A stretch of 61,728 nucleotides of DNA from an uncultured Lachnospiraceae bacterium (GTDB taxonomy: Bacteria; Bacillota; Clostridia; Lachnospirales; Lachnospiraceae): the NCBI GenBank assembly GCA_947626365.1, contig CANQRW010000010.1, positions 1 to 61,728 on the forward strand, written 5' to 3'. Shown here in pieces: positions 16,179-25,756 of this stretch. The translations under genes were made by a program, and so were the position numbers. The notes below the pieces were generated by a model. The model saw only the letters and a program-made list of their open reading frames with translations. It was not told the DNA's origin and did not search any database. Position 1 is the first letter of the stretch. The number at the start of each line of letters is the position of its first letter.

Positions 16179-17120
16179 TTAGCACGGCATCCTATGGTTG
16201 TCAAGATAAGTTTGCGCATATTCTTTATCCCGCTGCAGCTGGGCCTTCAGTTCCTCCATAGAGTCAAATTTCTGCTCCGGCCGCTCAAAATTCAGAAGCT
16301 GGACTTCAATATTCTTTCCATATAAATCCCCGTCCCAGCCAAACAGGTGGGTCTCCACCCCCACAGGGGCATGCCCCTCCACCGTCGGCTTTCGTCCGAT
16401 GTTGGTGACGCCGCCGTAATACTGTCCGTCCGCCAGAACCCTGGATACATAGACGCCGAAAGGCGGCAGATATTTATCCGGCTGAGGAATCAGGTTGGCC
16501 GTAGGGAAATCCAGAAGCGGCCCCCCTACGTGATTGCCGTGGACCACCGTTCCGTGAAACGCATAGGGCCGGCCCAGCAGCCGGTTCGCCCGCTCTATAT
16601 TTCCCTTGTCCAGTTCTTCCTTCACATAAGTGCTGCTGATCTCCCGGTGCTCATCCTCTTCCTTGACGACTACCTCCACCTGATAGCCCAGCTCCGGAGC
16701 AAGCCTTTTAAGGAGTTCCGCATTGCCGGCCCGCTGATATCCGAACGCGCAGTCCGTTCCCACCACAATCACCCTGGCGTTCATTTTCCCAAGGAGAATC
16801 GTCCGCAAAAACTCCTCCGCAGGCAGGTGGGACACTTCCCTGGTGAAAGGATATTCCACCAGATAGTCGATGCCTATCTTCTCCATGCCCGCCCGCCGTT
16901 CCTCGTTGGTGGTGATGACCGGCTGACGGATTCCCTTCAGACATACCATGGGAGACATGTCGAAGGAAAATACCGTCGTCTTGTAGCCGTATTTCTTCTT
17001 CCATTCCAGCATCCGTCCCAACAGCTTCTGATGGCCCTTGTGGCGGCCGTCAAATTTACCGATGGTGGCTACCGTAGGTTCTTCAATCTGAAATGATGTA
17101 TCGCTGATGAAACACTTCAT
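16179..17120 (-). CDS. ribF: bifunctional riboflavin kinase / FAD synthetase
   Basis: A 313-residue enzyme that phosphorylates riboflavin to FMN and adenylates FMN to FAD. The N-terminal FAD synthetase domain (about 1-185) has the nucleotidyl-transferase motif GKFDGRHKGHQKLL near residues 22-35 and the ISSTYVKEEL segment near 165; the C-terminal kinase domain (about 190-305) has GGPLLDFPTANLIP near 205-218. In this lineage the GxFDGxHxGH motif is intact. Its start overlaps the truB stop by 4 bp, so both belong to the nusA-infB operon, which ends here. Confidence 0.96.
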   Translation of the reverse strand: MKCFISDTSFQIEEPTVATIGKFDGRHKGHQKLLGRMLEWKKKYGYKTTVFSFDMSPMVCLKGIRQPVITTNEERRAGMEKIGIDYLVEYPFTREVSHLPAEEFLRTILLGKMNARVIVVGTDCAFGYQRAGNAELLKRLAPELGYQVEVVVKEEDEHREISSTYVKEELDKGNIERANRLLGRPYAFHGTVVHGNHVGGPLLDFPTANLIPQPDKYLPPFGVYVSRVLADGQYYGGVTNIGRKPTVEGHAPVGVETHLFGWDGDLYGKNIEVQLLNFERPEQKFDSMEELKAQLQRDKEYAQTYLDNHRMPC

Positions 17121-18076
17121 CCTGCTGCCTCCGTAGCAATAAACATCTTCTCCGGCTTCAGCCGTTTTTGGTCTTCCTCATACCGGTAAATTCCGATAAA
17201 ACAGCCCTTGCTGTCATAGAGACGGTAATGCGGGCCGCCGGCGGCCGCCGCAGACACAGCCTCTCCGGAAACCCTCTTCCCAGCCGTTTCCGGTCTTTCC
17301 AGCTTCACCTGGGATGACTTCAGGGGATTACCGTTGTGGGCCAGCCGGTCCGCCTCCTCTTCCGCAATGGCTTTCGGATACCGCTCAAAGATTTCCTCCA
17401 CCGTCACTACATGGGACTCCAGCGTGCCTGCGTCCCTGAGTCTTTCCGCCTCCGCCAGAGTTATGGCGTCCTCCAGGCGGAAACGTCCCACCCGGATCCG
17501 GAGAAGCTTCTCCATGCAGGCCCCGCAGCTCAGCCTCCGGCCGATATCATGGCACAGAGTCCGGATATAGGTCCCTTTGGAACACTCTACCGTCATGGCG
17601 ACTCTGGGCAGTTCTATGGAATCAATTGTAATCTTATGAATCGTAACCCTCCTGGCCGCCCGTTCTACGGTCTTTCCCTGGCGGGCCAACTCATAAAGCT
17701 TCTTTCCCCTTACCTTAAGGGCGGAATACATGGGCGGAATCTGATCGTACTCTCCGGCAAAGCCTGCTATAACCTCTGCAACCTGTGCGGCTGTAACCTG
17801 TACAGGAAGCTGTTTCAGCACCTGGCCGCTTATATCCTGAGTGTCCGTCTCCGTCCCCAGAAGCATGACTGCCCGGTAAACCTTCCTCTCATCCGTCAGC
17901 ATATCGCACAGCCTGGTAGCGTGGCCCAGACACACCGGCAGCACTCCCTCCGCATCCGGGTCCAGCGTCCCCGTATGGCCGATCTTTTTCATCTGCAGGA
18001 TCCCCCGCAGCCTGGCCACCACGTCATGGGAAGTATAGCCTTTTTCTTTATAGATATTGACGACTCCCTCAATCAT
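17117..18076 (-). CDS. truB: tRNA pseudouridine(55) synthase
   Basis: The 319-residue enzyme isomerises U55 in the T-loop of tRNAs. The catalytic aspartate is in the motif HTGTLDPDAEGVLPVCLG (Asp near residue 40), preceded by the VNIYKEKGYTSHDVV segment. A C-terminal PUA-like region follows about residue 240 and carries a short Ala/Gly-rich insert. I start it at 18076 because GAGGAG is 7 nt upstream; a longer frame reaches 18121. The start lies inside the end of nrnA (8-bp overlap), indicating translational coupling. Confidence 0.95.
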   Translation of the reverse strand: MIEGVVNIYKEKGYTSHDVVARLRGILQMKKIGHTGTLDPDAEGVLPVCLGHATRLCDMLTDERKVYRAVMLLGTETDTQDISGQVLKQLPVQVTAAQVAEVIAGFAGEYDQIPPMYSALKVRGKKLYELARQGKTVERAARRVTIHKITIDSIELPRVAMTVECSKGTYIRTLCHDIGRRLSCGACMEKLLRIRVGRFRLEDAITLAEAERLRDAGTLESHVVTVEEIFERYPKAIAEEEADRLAHNGNPLKSSQVKLERPETAGKRVSGEAVSAAAAGGPHYRLYDSKGCFIGIYRYEEDQKRLKPEKMFIATEAAG

Positions 18077-19052
18077 GGGGATTCTCCTCATCTTCCGGGT
18101 TTCCGTCAAGCAGCTTCTCAATATGGGCAGACAGATTATTGATCACATCATGGAAATCCCCGGTCATGGTACAGCCTGCCGCCCGCACATGTCCGCCTCC
18201 CCCGAAGAACGCGGCCACTTTGCTCACATCTACGATATACTTTGAGCGAAGGCTTACCTTATAGGTCAGATTCCCCACCTCATACAGGAAAATAGCGCAC
18301 TCCACCCCGTCGATGAGGCGCAGCTGCTCCACAATGCCGTCCAGATCGCTTTTATCCACGCCGTACATCTCCATATCCTTCCTTCGGATAACGGAAAAGA
18401 CGCATTTCCCATCCAGAAATGTGATGCTCTCCAGAAGGGCCCGGCCCATGATCTGACTCTGGCGGTAGGTTTTTCTGTAAAAGCTGTCGTCGATAATGGC
18501 GCCGAAATCAATGCCTTTCTCCATCAGCTTTCCCGCGATCTCCATGGTTCTGGCCGTAGTGCTGTTGTACTTAAAGACGCCGCTGTCATGGATAATCCCC
18601 GTATACAGGCACTCCGCCGTCTTTTTGCTGATCCTGGATTCGTCAAGACATTCATACAAAACCTCGCAGGCAGAACTGGCGTGAGGGGCGATGATATTCT
18701 CCCGGGCGTAGCCCGGATTGGTCACATGATGGTCGATACAGATACTGTATGCCGCCTTCTCAAGACACACCGCAAATTTCCCCAGCCGTTCCTTATCCGC
18801 GCTGTCCAGACAGATACACAGATCCGCGCGGGACCGTCCGGACGGGACGCTGCAGATCCGGTCGCAGCCGGACAGATACGCGAATTTGGCCGGAACCGGC
18901 TCCAGGCGGACCGTCACCTTCTTCGCGGCGTACTGCTCCCTGATGTAATTATAGACGGCCAGACAGGCCCCGATGCAGTCTCCATCCGGATTTGTATGTC
19001 CTACGATCACTATGTTCTCCGCCTGACTGATCAGCTCTTCCAGTCTCGTCAT
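18069..19052 (-). CDS. nrnA: DHH-family bifunctional oligoribonuclease / PAP phosphatase
   Basis: A 327-residue phosphoesterase with the DHH motifs GHTNPDGDCIGA (residues 18-29), LDSAD near 88, DHHVTNPG near 110 and the DHHA1 RNA-binding motif GGGGHVRAAGC near 288-298. NrnA degrades nanoRNAs of two to five nucleotides and dephosphorylates 3'-phosphoadenosine 5'-phosphate. Placement between rbfA and truB is standard in Firmicutes. It overlaps rbfA by 4 bp (ATGA) and truB by 8 bp. Confidence 0.93.
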   Translation of the reverse strand: MTRLEELISQAENIVIVGHTNPDGDCIGACLAVYNYIREQYAAKKVTVRLEPVPAKFAYLSGCDRICSVPSGRSRADLCICLDSADKERLGKFAVCLEKAAYSICIDHHVTNPGYARENIIAPHASSACEVLYECLDESRISKKTAECLYTGIIHDSGVFKYNSTTARTMEIAGKLMEKGIDFGAIIDDSFYRKTYRQSQIMGRALLESITFLDGKCVFSVIRRKDMEMYGVDKSDLDGIVEQLRLIDGVECAIFLYEVGNLTYKVSLRSKYIVDVSKVAAFFGGGGHVRAAGCTMTGDFHDVINNLSAHIEKLLDGNPEDEENPHD

Positions 19053-19441
19053 TCGCTCTCTCCCTCTTCCTCTTCCCTGTCACGCAGATCCTTCGTCACA
19101 TCATCGATCATCCGGGTCATCCGAACGCCATACTCAATGGACTGATCCGGCACAAAGGTTATCTCAGGCGTGTTGCGCAGGTTCACCCTCCGGGCCAGTT
19201 CCCGCCGGATAAATCCCACCGCGCGCTTCAGACCGTCAATAACCGCCTGCTGTTTTTCCCGATCCCCCAGAACGCTGATATACGCCTTGCAGTATTTCAG
19301 GTCAGGCGTTACCTCCACATCCGTTACTGATACCATAACTCCCTTAAGTCCCGGATCCTTCACCTGGGTTCGGATGATCTCGCTCAGCTCCCGCTGCACT
19401 TCCATGTTGATCCTTGTATTTTTAATGCTGTTTTTGCGCAT
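19049..19441 (-). CDS. rbfA: 30S ribosome-binding factor RbfA
   Basis: A 130-residue KH-like assembly factor with the expected RINMEVQRELSEIIRTQVKDP start and the VTDVEVTPDLKYCKAYISVLG strand region. It aids late 16S rRNA maturation and cold adaptation. The acidic tail (RDREEEEGESE) is typical. It lies 16 bp after infB and overlaps nrnA by 4 bp. Confidence 0.96.
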   Translation of the reverse strand: MRKNSIKNTRINMEVQRELSEIIRTQVKDPGLKGVMVSVTDVEVTPDLKYCKAYISVLGDREKQQAVIDGLKRAVGFIRRELARRVNLRNTPEITFVPDQSIEYGVRMTRMIDDVTKDLRDREEEEGESE

Positions 19442-19457
19442 GATATTCCTTTCCTTC

Positions 19458-22400
19458 CTATCTGGGAACCTCCACCATGGCGTATGCTTCGATCATGTCG
19501 TCTTCCTGAAGATCGTTGAACTTCTCAAAGGACAGGCCGCACTCGTAGCCGGCAGCCACTTCCTTCACATCGTCCTTGAAGCGCTTAAGGGATGCCAGCG
19601 GTCCTTCATAAAGCTTCTCGCCAGCCCTGGTGATCCGCACGGAACAGCCTCTCTGCAGCTTGCCGTCCAGCACATAGGAACCGGCGATGGTGCCTACGCC
19701 GGAAGCCTTGAAGGTCTGGCGGACAACGGCATGGCCGATGATCTGCTCCTCGAAGATGGGATCCAGCATACCTTTCATGGCTGCCTCCACATCCTCGATG
19801 GCCTGATAAATGACACGGTACAGGCGGATATCCACCTTTTCCTGCTCCGCCACAGACTTGGCAGTGGCGTCCGGCCGCACGTTGAAGCCGATGATGATGG
19901 CGTTGCTGGCGGAAGCCAGCGTCACATCGGACTCGTTGATGGCGCCTACGCCGCCGTGAATCACCTTCACCACAACCTCCTCGTTGGACAGTTTGCCCAG
20001 AGACTGGGTTACTGCCTCCACAGAGCCCTGCACGTCTGCCTTGACGATGATCGGCAGCTCCTTCACATTGCCTGCCTGAATCTGGCTGAACAGATCGTCC
20101 AGGGACAGTTTGGCCTTGGTATCTTCAATCAGTTTATTCTTTCCTTCGGAGATAAAGGTCTCCGCAAAGCTTCTGGCTTCCTTCTCATTGGGCGTCACCA
20201 CGAAAATCTCGCCGGCTCCCGGCACGCCGTTCAGTCCAAGAATCTCGACCGGAGTGGAAGGCGTCGCTTCCTTTACCCTCCGTCCCTTGTCATCCATCAT
20301 GGCGCGGACTTTTCCGTAGCACGCGCCCACGGCGATGTTATCGCCTACGCGCAGGGTTCCCTTCTGAACCAGAACCGTGGCTACCGGTCCTTTTCCTTTA
20401 TCCAGCTCCGCCTCGATGACCAGTCCTCTGGCGTTCCGGTTGGGATTGGCCTTCAGCTCCTTCACCTCGGCAGCCAGAAGGATCATCTCAAGAAGGTCAT
20501 TGATACCTTCCTTCGTATGGGCGGACACAGGCACAAAGATGGTGCTGCCGCCCCAGTCCTCGGGAACCAGCTGGTACTCGGTCAGTTCCTGTTTTACCCG
20601 CTCCACATTGGCGCTGGGCTTATCAATCTTGTTGATCGCGACGATGATCTCCACATCAGCCGCCTTGGCATGGTTGATGGCCTCAATGGTCTGAGGCATG
20701 ACGCCGTCGTCGGCGGCCACTACCAGCACGGCAATATCCGTGGACTGGGCGCCGCGCATACGCATGGCCGTAAACGCTTCATGTCCGGGAGTATCCAGGA
20801 AAGTAATCTTCTGTCCCCGGATCTCCACCACATAGGCTCCGATATGCTGGGTGATCCCGCCTGCCTCGTGGGAAGTGACATTAGTCTCACGGATGGCATC
20901 CAAAAGGGAAGTCTTGCCGTGGTCTACGTGGCCCATGACACAGACAACCGGAGGTCTGGACACCATATCGGTCTCATCCTCTTCGTCTTCCTTCAGAAGC
21001 TCTCCGATGACGTCCTCCTTCTCCTCCTTCTCGCAGAGGACCTCATACTCCATGGCAATCTCTTCCGCCTGCTCATAATCGATCTCCTGATTCAGGGTCA
21101 CAACGGTTCCCTTCATGAACAGCTTCTTCACAATGGCAGAGGGCTGCAGCTTCATCTTCTCCGCCAGTTCCTTGATGGTCAGCTTCTCCGGAATCACGAT
21201 CACCTTGATGGAATCCTCCACCTTGGCTTCCGTGTTCTTCTGAGGCATAATGAACGGATGCTTATTGGATGAGGCTTTCCCCTTGTTCTTGGGGCCGTCC
21301 TCGTTCATATTCTTCTTATTGTCGTAACGGTCGTTCTTGTGGGCGTTCTTCTGAGCCCGGTTGCTCTGAGGCTTGGTGGCAATCGGCGTATCGAAGGATC
21401 TGTCCTTCTGGCCCGAACGTCCTCCTTGACCCGGACCTCTTCCTGCCTCTCTTCCGCCGCCGAAGCCTTCACGGCCCTGGCCTCTTCCGCTTTCACGGTT
21501 CCCTGAAAAACCGTCACGGCCGCCAAAGCCGCCCTGGCCCTGGCCTCTTCCGCCGTCGCGGCTCCCCTGGTATCCGTCGCGGCCCTGGCCTCTTCCGCCT
21601 TCACGATTTCCGGCGTATCCATCGCGGCCGCCAAAGCCTTCACGGCCCTGGCCTCTTCCGCCTTCGCGGCTCCCCTGGTATCCGTCGCGGCCCTGGCCTC
21701 TCCCGCCTTCACGATTTCCGGCGTATCCATCGCGGCCGCCAAAACCTTCACGGCCCTGGCCTCTTCCGCCGTCGCGGTTCCCCTGGTATCCGTCGCGGCC
21801 CTGGCCTCTTCCGCCTTCACGATTCCCCGAAAATCCATCGCGGCTGCCAAAGCCTTCACGGCCCTGGCCTCTTCCGCCATCGCGGCTCCCCTGGTATCCG
21901 TCGCGGCCCTGGCCTCTTCCGCCTTCACGATTCCCCGAAAATCCATCGCGGCTGCCAAAGCCTTCACGGCCCTGGCCTCTTCCGCCGTCGCGGCTCCCCT
22001 GGTATCCGCCCTGGCTTCTTCCGCCTTCACGATTCCCCGAAAGTCCATCACGGCCGCCCTGGGGACCACCCTGACTCTGAGGTCTTGCGGCGTCACGATT
22101 CTGCTGCTGAGACGGCTGGGACTTTGCCGCCGAAGGGGTACTCTGGGGCTGCACATTCTGCGGGGCCGCCGGCTGTGTGTTCACAGGCTGATTCCCTGCC
22201 GGGGAAACCGATTGTATCTGCGGATGCGCTTCTTCCCGAACCTGCTGAACTGCCTGGCTCTGCACCTTTACATCCTGGGACGGCTGACTCTGGCTTCCTG
22301 TTTCCGGAACCGGCTGGCCCTGGGGTCTTGCCGCCTGCACTGGCTGGCCCTGGGGTCTCGCTCCCTGGCCCGGCTGACCCTGGGGTCTCGCTCCCGGAAC

Positions 22401-23162
22401 CGGCTGACCCTGGGACTTTGCTCCCTGGCCCGGCTGGTTCTGAGGTCTCAATCCCTGGCCTGCCTGATTCTGGGGCCTTAATCCCTGGCCGGACTGGCCC
22501 TGAGGCCTTAAGCCCTGGCCTGGCTGGCCCTGAGGTCTCAATCCCTGGCTGGACTGGCCCTGAGGTCTCAATCCCTGGCCGGACTGGCCCTGAGGCCTTA
22601 AGCCCTGGCCTGCCTGCCCCTGAGGTCTCAATCCCTGGCCTGCCTGCCCCTGGGGTCTCAATCCCTGGCCGAACTGACCCTGAGGCCTCAGCCCCTGCTG
22701 ACTCTGAGGGCGCAGGCCGTCCCTTCTGGGCGGAACATTCTGTCCCTGAGGACGAACATTCTTCATAGTCTCTGCATTCTGAGGCCGGTATACGGCAATC
22801 AGCTTCTTCTTCGGCGCCGGTGCTGTCCCTCCTGCAGGAGTCTTCGCCGGTTCCGCGCCGGAAACCGCTTTCGATGGCTGCTGCGCAGGCGTCTGCGGCG
22901 TTGTCTGCGGCGCGGCTGCCTGTGACGCTGGCTGCGGCGCTGCCGCCCGAGGCGTTGTCTGCGGTGCGGCTGTTCGCGGCGCTGTCTGCGGTGCTGCTGT
23001 CCGCGGCGCTGCCTGCGGCGTCAGACTGTCGCGGACCTTTTTCATCTCATCATCGCTCACATTGGATGAATGGGTCTTGCCATCGATCCCCTGCTTCGCC
23101 AGTATATCTAATATTTCTTTATTGGTCTTACCCAATTCTTTCGCAAACTCACTAACTCTCAT
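19458..23162 (-). CDS. infB: translation initiation factor IF-2 with long repetitive N-terminal extension
   Basis: The protein has 1234 residues against about 700-900 in most bacteria. Order: IF2_N helical module (1-50), Ala/Pro/Thr-rich linker (50-120), an array of about a dozen QGLRPQGQ-type repeats (about 145-290), a Gly/Arg/Asp array with alternating [14 protein letters not shown] and [14 protein letters not shown] units (about 365-590), a second IF2_N module (about 655-705), then the GTPase domain with GHVDHGKTS (about 745), DTPGHEAF and NKIDKPSAN, and domains II-IV. The conserved half is complete, so function as the fMet-tRNA delivery GTPase is safe. GGAGG precedes the ATG at 23162. The RGG-like array could bind RNA or promote condensation; that is inference. 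Confidence 0.96.
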   Translation of the reverse strand: MRVSEFAKELGKTNKEILDILAKQGIDGKTHSSNVSDDEMKKVRDSLTPQAAPRTAAPQTAPRTAAPQTTPRAAAPQPASQAAAPQTTPQTPAQQPSKAVSGAEPAKTPAGGTAPAPKKKLIAVYRPQNAETMKNVRPQGQNVPPRRDGLRPQSQQGLRPQGQFGQGLRPQGQAGQGLRPQGQAGQGLRPQGQSGQGLRPQGQSSQGLRPQGQPGQGLRPQGQSGQGLRPQNQAGQGLRPQNQPGQGAKSQGQPVPGARPQGQPGQGARPQGQPVQAARPQGQPVPETGSQSQPSQDVKVQSQAVQQVREEAHPQIQSVSPAGNQPVNTQPAAPQNVQPQSTPSAAKSQPSQQQNRDAARPQSQGGPQGGRDGLSGNREGGRSQGGYQGSRDGGRGQGREGFGSRDGFSGNREGGRGQGRDGYQGSRDGGRGQGREGFGSRDGFSGNREGGRGQGRDGYQGNRDGGRGQGREGFGGRDGYAGNREGGRGQGRDGYQGSREGGRGQGREGFGGRDGYAGNREGGRGQGRDGYQGSRDGGRGQGQGGFGGRDGFSGNRESGRGQGREGFGGGREAGRGPGQGGRSGQKDRSFDTPIATKPQSNRAQKNAHKNDRYDNKKNMNEDGPKNKGKASSNKHPFIMPQKNTEAKVEDSIKVIVIPEKLTIKELAEKMKLQPSAIVKKLFMKGTVVTLNQEIDYEQAEEIAMEYEVLCEKEEKEDVIGELLKEDEEDETDMVSRPPVVCVMGHVDHGKTSLLDAIRETNVTSHEAGGITQHIGAYVVEIRGQKITFLDTPGHEAFTAMRMRGAQSTDIAVLVVAADDGVMPQTIEAINHAKAADVEIIVAINKIDKPSANVERVKQELTEYQLVPEDWGGSTIFVPVSAHTKEGINDLLEMILLAAEVKELKANPNRNARGLVIEAELDKGKGPVATVLVQKGTLRVGDNIAVGACYGKVRAMMDDKGRRVKEATPSTPVEILGLNGVPGAGEIFVVTPNEKEARSFAETFISEGKNKLIEDTKAKLSLDDLFSQIQAGNVKELPIIVKADVQGSVEAVTQSLGKLSNEEVVVKVIHGGVGAINESDVTLASASNAIIIGFNVRPDATAKSVAEQEKVDIRLYRVIYQAIEDVEAAMKGMLDPIFEEQIIGHAVVRQTFKASGVGTIAGSYVLDGKLQRGCSVRITRAGEKLYEGPLASLKRFKDDVKEVAAGYECGLSFEKFNDLQEDDMIEAYAMVEVPR
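21400..22090. repeat. Gly/Arg/Asp-coding tandem repeats in infB
   Basis: Five or more diverged units of about 100-115 bp, each encoding two short Gly-Arg-rich motifs, make up the second repeat array of IF-2. Internal segments such as CCTTCACGGCCCTGGCCTC recur almost unchanged, which suggests recent unequal exchange. Confidence 0.85.
22340..22720. repeat. 33-bp tandem repeats in infB (Gln/Arg/Pro array)
   Basis: About a dozen 33-bp units, marked by CTGAGGTCTCAATCCCTGG on the plus strand, encode the 11-residue [15 protein letters not shown] repeat of IF-2. Copy number is likely to vary between strains without breaking the frame. Confidence 0.85.
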
Positions 23163-23484
23163 ACTTACTACCTCCGTTAATATTCATTTGTTTTACCAAT
23201 GCTTTGGCGAACCCTTCATCCAATACGGCAAGGGACGATCTCGCTTCCCTTCCCATGGCATGACCCAATTCGTCCTTCGTACCAAATATACAGACGGGAA
23301 CCCGATAGTAAGTACACATATTGGCAAACTTTTTTCTGGTATTTTCTGAAGCATCCTCCGCCACAAACACCATTTCGGCCTTTCCGCTCTTAACTGCTTT
23401 TTCCGTGGAGAATTCACCGCTGGCGATCCTGCCTGCTTTCACAGCCAAGCCAATCAGATTCAGCACTTTTTTTCTATTGTCCAA
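23152..23484 (-). CDS. ylxQ: L7Ae-family RNA-binding protein YlxQ
   Basis: A protein of about 110 residues with the L7Ae/L30e fold ([21 protein letters not shown], then [17 protein letters not shown], then [17 protein letters not shown]). Such proteins bind kink-turn RNA. I place the start at a TTG (23482-23484) because GGAG lies about 10 nt upstream and the family begins with this helix; the frame also allows an ATG at 23520, which would overlap ylxR by 47 bp. The stop overlaps the infB start by 11 bp. Confidence 0.85.
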   Translation of the reverse strand: MDNRKKVLNLIGLAVKAGRIASGEFSTEKAVKSGKAEMVFVAEDASENTRKKFANMCTYYRVPVCIFGTKDELGHAMGREARSSLAVLDEGFAKALVKQMNINGGSKYES

Positions 23485-23746
23485 GCTGCTCCATCTCCTT
23501 TTCCAGAGCCTCGTACACATCCCTGGGTACCGGTATTTTGAAGGAACGCTCGATTCCTTTTCCCTTCACGGCCTTCTTAAAGCAGTCCATGCTGGGACAC
23601 AGATAAGCTCCCCTGCCGTTCTTGCGGCCCGTGGCATCCAGCATGATCTCCCCCGTATCCGTCTTCAGAATGCGTATCATCTCTTTTTTGCTTTTCATCT
23701 CTCCGCAGCCGATGCACTGCCGCAGCGGAATTTTCTTTGTACTCAC
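23474..23746 (-). CDS. ylxR: YlxR-family RNA-binding protein
   Basis: A 90-residue protein with the family signature RQCIGCGEMKSKKEMIRI (residues 9-26) and GRGAYLCPSMDCFKKAVK (residues 44-61). The fold resembles a small RNA-binding domain; in Firmicutes YlxR has been linked to RNase P and to regulation in the nusA operon. It sits in the usual place between nusA and ylxQ. Confidence 0.93.
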   Translation of the reverse strand: MSTKKIPLRQCIGCGEMKSKKEMIRILKTDTGEIMLDATGRKNGRGAYLCPSMDCFKKAVKGKGIERSFKIPVPRDVYEALEKEMEQLGQ

Positions 23747-23773
23747 TGTCCGATCTACACTCCCATCGTCTGA

Positions 23774-25012
23774 TTATTCCGGTAAATTGTCGTCCTGGTA
23801 ATCGTAATATTCTTCCTGGTAGTCGTTCTGATAGTCGTCCTGATATCCTTCCTGATATCCTTCCTGGTAATCGCCCTGATAATCTCCCTGGTAATCCTCC
23901 GGATAATCGTCCTGATAATTCTCGTAAACACCTTCCTCTGTCTGACCTTCCAGGCCCATCTCCTCGAACAGTCCCTGCTCCCTGGCCTGGGTCTCGCTCT
24001 TGATATCGATCTTATAACCGGTCAGCTTGGCCGCAAGCCTGGCGTTCTGGCCTTCCTTGCCGATCGCCAGCGACAGCTGATAGTCCGGGACGATGACAAG
24101 GGCCTCTCTGGCCTCCTCGTCGGCCACCACGCAGATAACCTTGGCAGGGCTCAGAGCGTTCTCGATCAAGTAAGCGGCGTTGTCGTCCCAGTTGATGATA
24201 TCAATCTTCTCGCCTCGCAGCTCATGAACCACAGAGCCTACGCGGGACCCGTTGACCCCTACGCATGCCCCCACCGGGTCCACATTGGGATCATTGGACT
24301 TCACAGCAATCTTGGTCCTGGAGCCTGCCTCCCTGGCGATGGCCTTGATCTCCACCGTGCCGTCCTTCACCTCGGCGACCTCCAGTTCAAACAGCCGCTT
24401 CACCAGATCCGGATGGGTCCTGGACACGGAGATCCTGGGGCCTTTGGTCGTATCCTTCACCTCAAGCACATAGACCTTGATGCGCTCCGTCGGCTGGAAC
24501 ACTTCGGTTTTAACCTGCTCGGATTCATTCAAAATGGCATCCACCTTGCCCAGATTGATGCTGATATTCTTACCCAGATACCGCTGCACCACACCGGGAA
24601 CAATGTCCTTCTCCAGGGCATACCAGTCGTTGTACAGAACCCTTCTCTCCTCCTCGCGGATCTTCTGGAGAATGACGTTCTTGGCGTTCTGCGTGGCGAT
24701 ACGTCCAAACGATCTGGATTCCACAGGAATCAGCACCGTGTCTCCCAACTGGTAATCGGCATTCATCATCCTGGCGTCGGCCAGGCTGATCTGGATCAGC
24801 GGCTCTTCCACATTCTCCACTACTTCCTTCTGAGCATACACAGCGAAATCGCCGGTATCCGGATTAATATTCACTTTAATATTATCCGCCCGTCCGAAAT
24901 GATTCTTGCAGGCCGTAAGCAGGGAATTCTCAATGGCCTCCAGCATGGCTGCCTTCTTGATATGCTTTTCCTTCTCAAGAATGTCCAGCGCTTCTATCAG
25001 TTCTTTGTTCAT
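23774..25012 (-). CDS. nusA: transcription termination/antitermination factor NusA
   Basis: The 412-residue protein has an RNA polymerase-binding N-terminal domain (1-125), an S1 domain (about 130-200) and two KH domains (about 200-345), with the conserved GARVGACVG-type segment as PVGACVGVNGSRVGSVVHELRG split around residue 240. Past residue 355 it carries a tail of repeated Tyr-Gln-Asp/Glu units (DYQGDYQ and EGYQEGYQ types), about 50 residues long and strongly acidic, which is not part of the core protein. The start is the ATG at 25010-25012 with GGAGG 8 nt upstream; an upstream TTG is less likely. It follows rimP by 23 bp. Confidence 0.95.
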   Translation of the reverse strand: MNKELIEALDILEKEKHIKKAAMLEAIENSLLTACKNHFGRADNIKVNINPDTGDFAVYAQKEVVENVEEPLIQISLADARMMNADYQLGDTVLIPVESRSFGRIATQNAKNVILQKIREEERRVLYNDWYALEKDIVPGVVQRYLGKNISINLGKVDAILNESEQVKTEVFQPTERIKVYVLEVKDTTKGPRISVSRTHPDLVKRLFELEVAEVKDGTVEIKAIAREAGSRTKIAVKSNDPNVDPVGACVGVNGSRVGSVVHELRGEKIDIINWDDNAAYLIENALSPAKVICVVADEEAREALVIVPDYQLSLAIGKEGQNARLAAKLTGYKIDIKSETQAREQGLFEEMGLEGQTEEGVYENYQDDYPEDYQGDYQGDYQEGYQEGYQDDYQNDYQEEYYDYQDDNLPE

Positions 25013-25035
25013 CTTTTTATCCTCCAAACAAATTT

Positions 25036-25503
25036 TTAAAAATCAAATGCCAGACGGATCAACGCGATATTGGGCCGGTCAAATGTGACCGTCCGCCCTT
25101 CTTCCGTCTGAATGGTAACGGTGTCCTTATCATAAGCCGTCAAGGCCCCTTCAAACTCCTTCTGTCTGTCTATGGCCTTAAACAGCCGCACCTCCACATT
25201 CTTCCCCATACTGCGGATAAAATCTTTTTCCTTCTTAAGCGGCCTTCCCAGGCCCGGGGAGCTGACCTCCAGAATATAACTGTCATCAATAAAGTCTTCC
25301 TTGTCCAGCCAGTCGCTCAGCCGCCGGCTGACAGCCTCGCAGTCGCCGATATTGATTCCGCCTTCCTTGTCAATGTAAGCCCGCAGATACCAGCTGCTGC
25401 CTTCCTTCACGTATTCCACATCCACCAGTTCAAAATGGTTCTCCTCCATCAGAGGAAGCAGAAACGCCTCCGTTCTGGCCTCATAGGTTTCTCTCTTCGT
25501 CAT
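25036..25503 (-). CDS. rimP: ribosome maturation factor RimP
   Basis: The 155-residue protein has the RimP N-terminal domain with VDVEYVKEGSSWYLRAYIDKEGGI-type strands (the segment is at about 24-47) and SPGLGRPLKKEKDF near residue 83-96, and an SH3-like C-terminal domain. It acts in 30S assembly. The start is the ATG at 25501-25503 with AGGCGG upstream; a longer frame that reaches 25641 runs through the repeat element and terminator and is not credible as protein. First gene of the nusA-infB operon. Confidence 0.94.
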   Translation of the reverse strand: MTKRETYEARTEAFLLPLMEENHFELVDVEYVKEGSSWYLRAYIDKEGGINIGDCEAVSRRLSDWLDKEDFIDDSYILEVSSPGLGRPLKKEKDFIRSMGKNVEVRLFKAIDRQKEFEGALTAYDKDTVTIQTEEGRTVTFDRPNIALIRLAFDF

Positions 25504-25572
25504 TCTCTCACCGCCTTCCCCGCTCTGTGCTTGATGTCCGCATGGTCCGCTGTCCGCGCAATGCAAACAAGG

Positions 25573-25606
25573 CGTCACTGGCGCTTTGTTTGCATACTGA
25601 CGTAAA
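25573..25606 (-). repeat. terminator-associated repeat, copy 2
   Basis: Minus strand TTTACGTCAGTATGC, then AAACAAA, GCGCCAGTGACG. The flanking arms ATGCAAACAA and TTGTTTGCAT (25561-25594) pair around the CCAGTGA loop region. It lies between the L,D-transpeptidase terminator and rimP. Confidence 0.85.
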
Positions 25607-25610
25607 ATCG

Positions 25611-25636
25611 AAGGAGTGGACTTTTGTCCACTCCTT
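25611..25636 (-). terminator. intrinsic terminator of the L,D-transpeptidase gene
   Basis: Perfect 11-bp arms (25611-25621 and 25626-25636) with a 4-nt loop. A short T-rich stretch follows leftward and leads directly into the repeat element. Confidence 0.8.
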
Positions 25637-25756
25637 ATCAATCATCATGTTCTGTTATCGTATGGCATTATAGCATCTAATTTCCAGAAATGCAAGCATT
25701 TTTTTACTGATTACAGCAAATGCCGCCGCAGGTTCACCGGCCCGGATTCATCGGCT

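Noticed and set aside
19170-22768. Long plus-strand frames opposite infB
   Set aside because: They are shadows of the repetitive, Gly/Arg/Gln-rich infB coding sequence. The repeated Pro/Gly/Leu/Arg translation follows from the DNA repeats.
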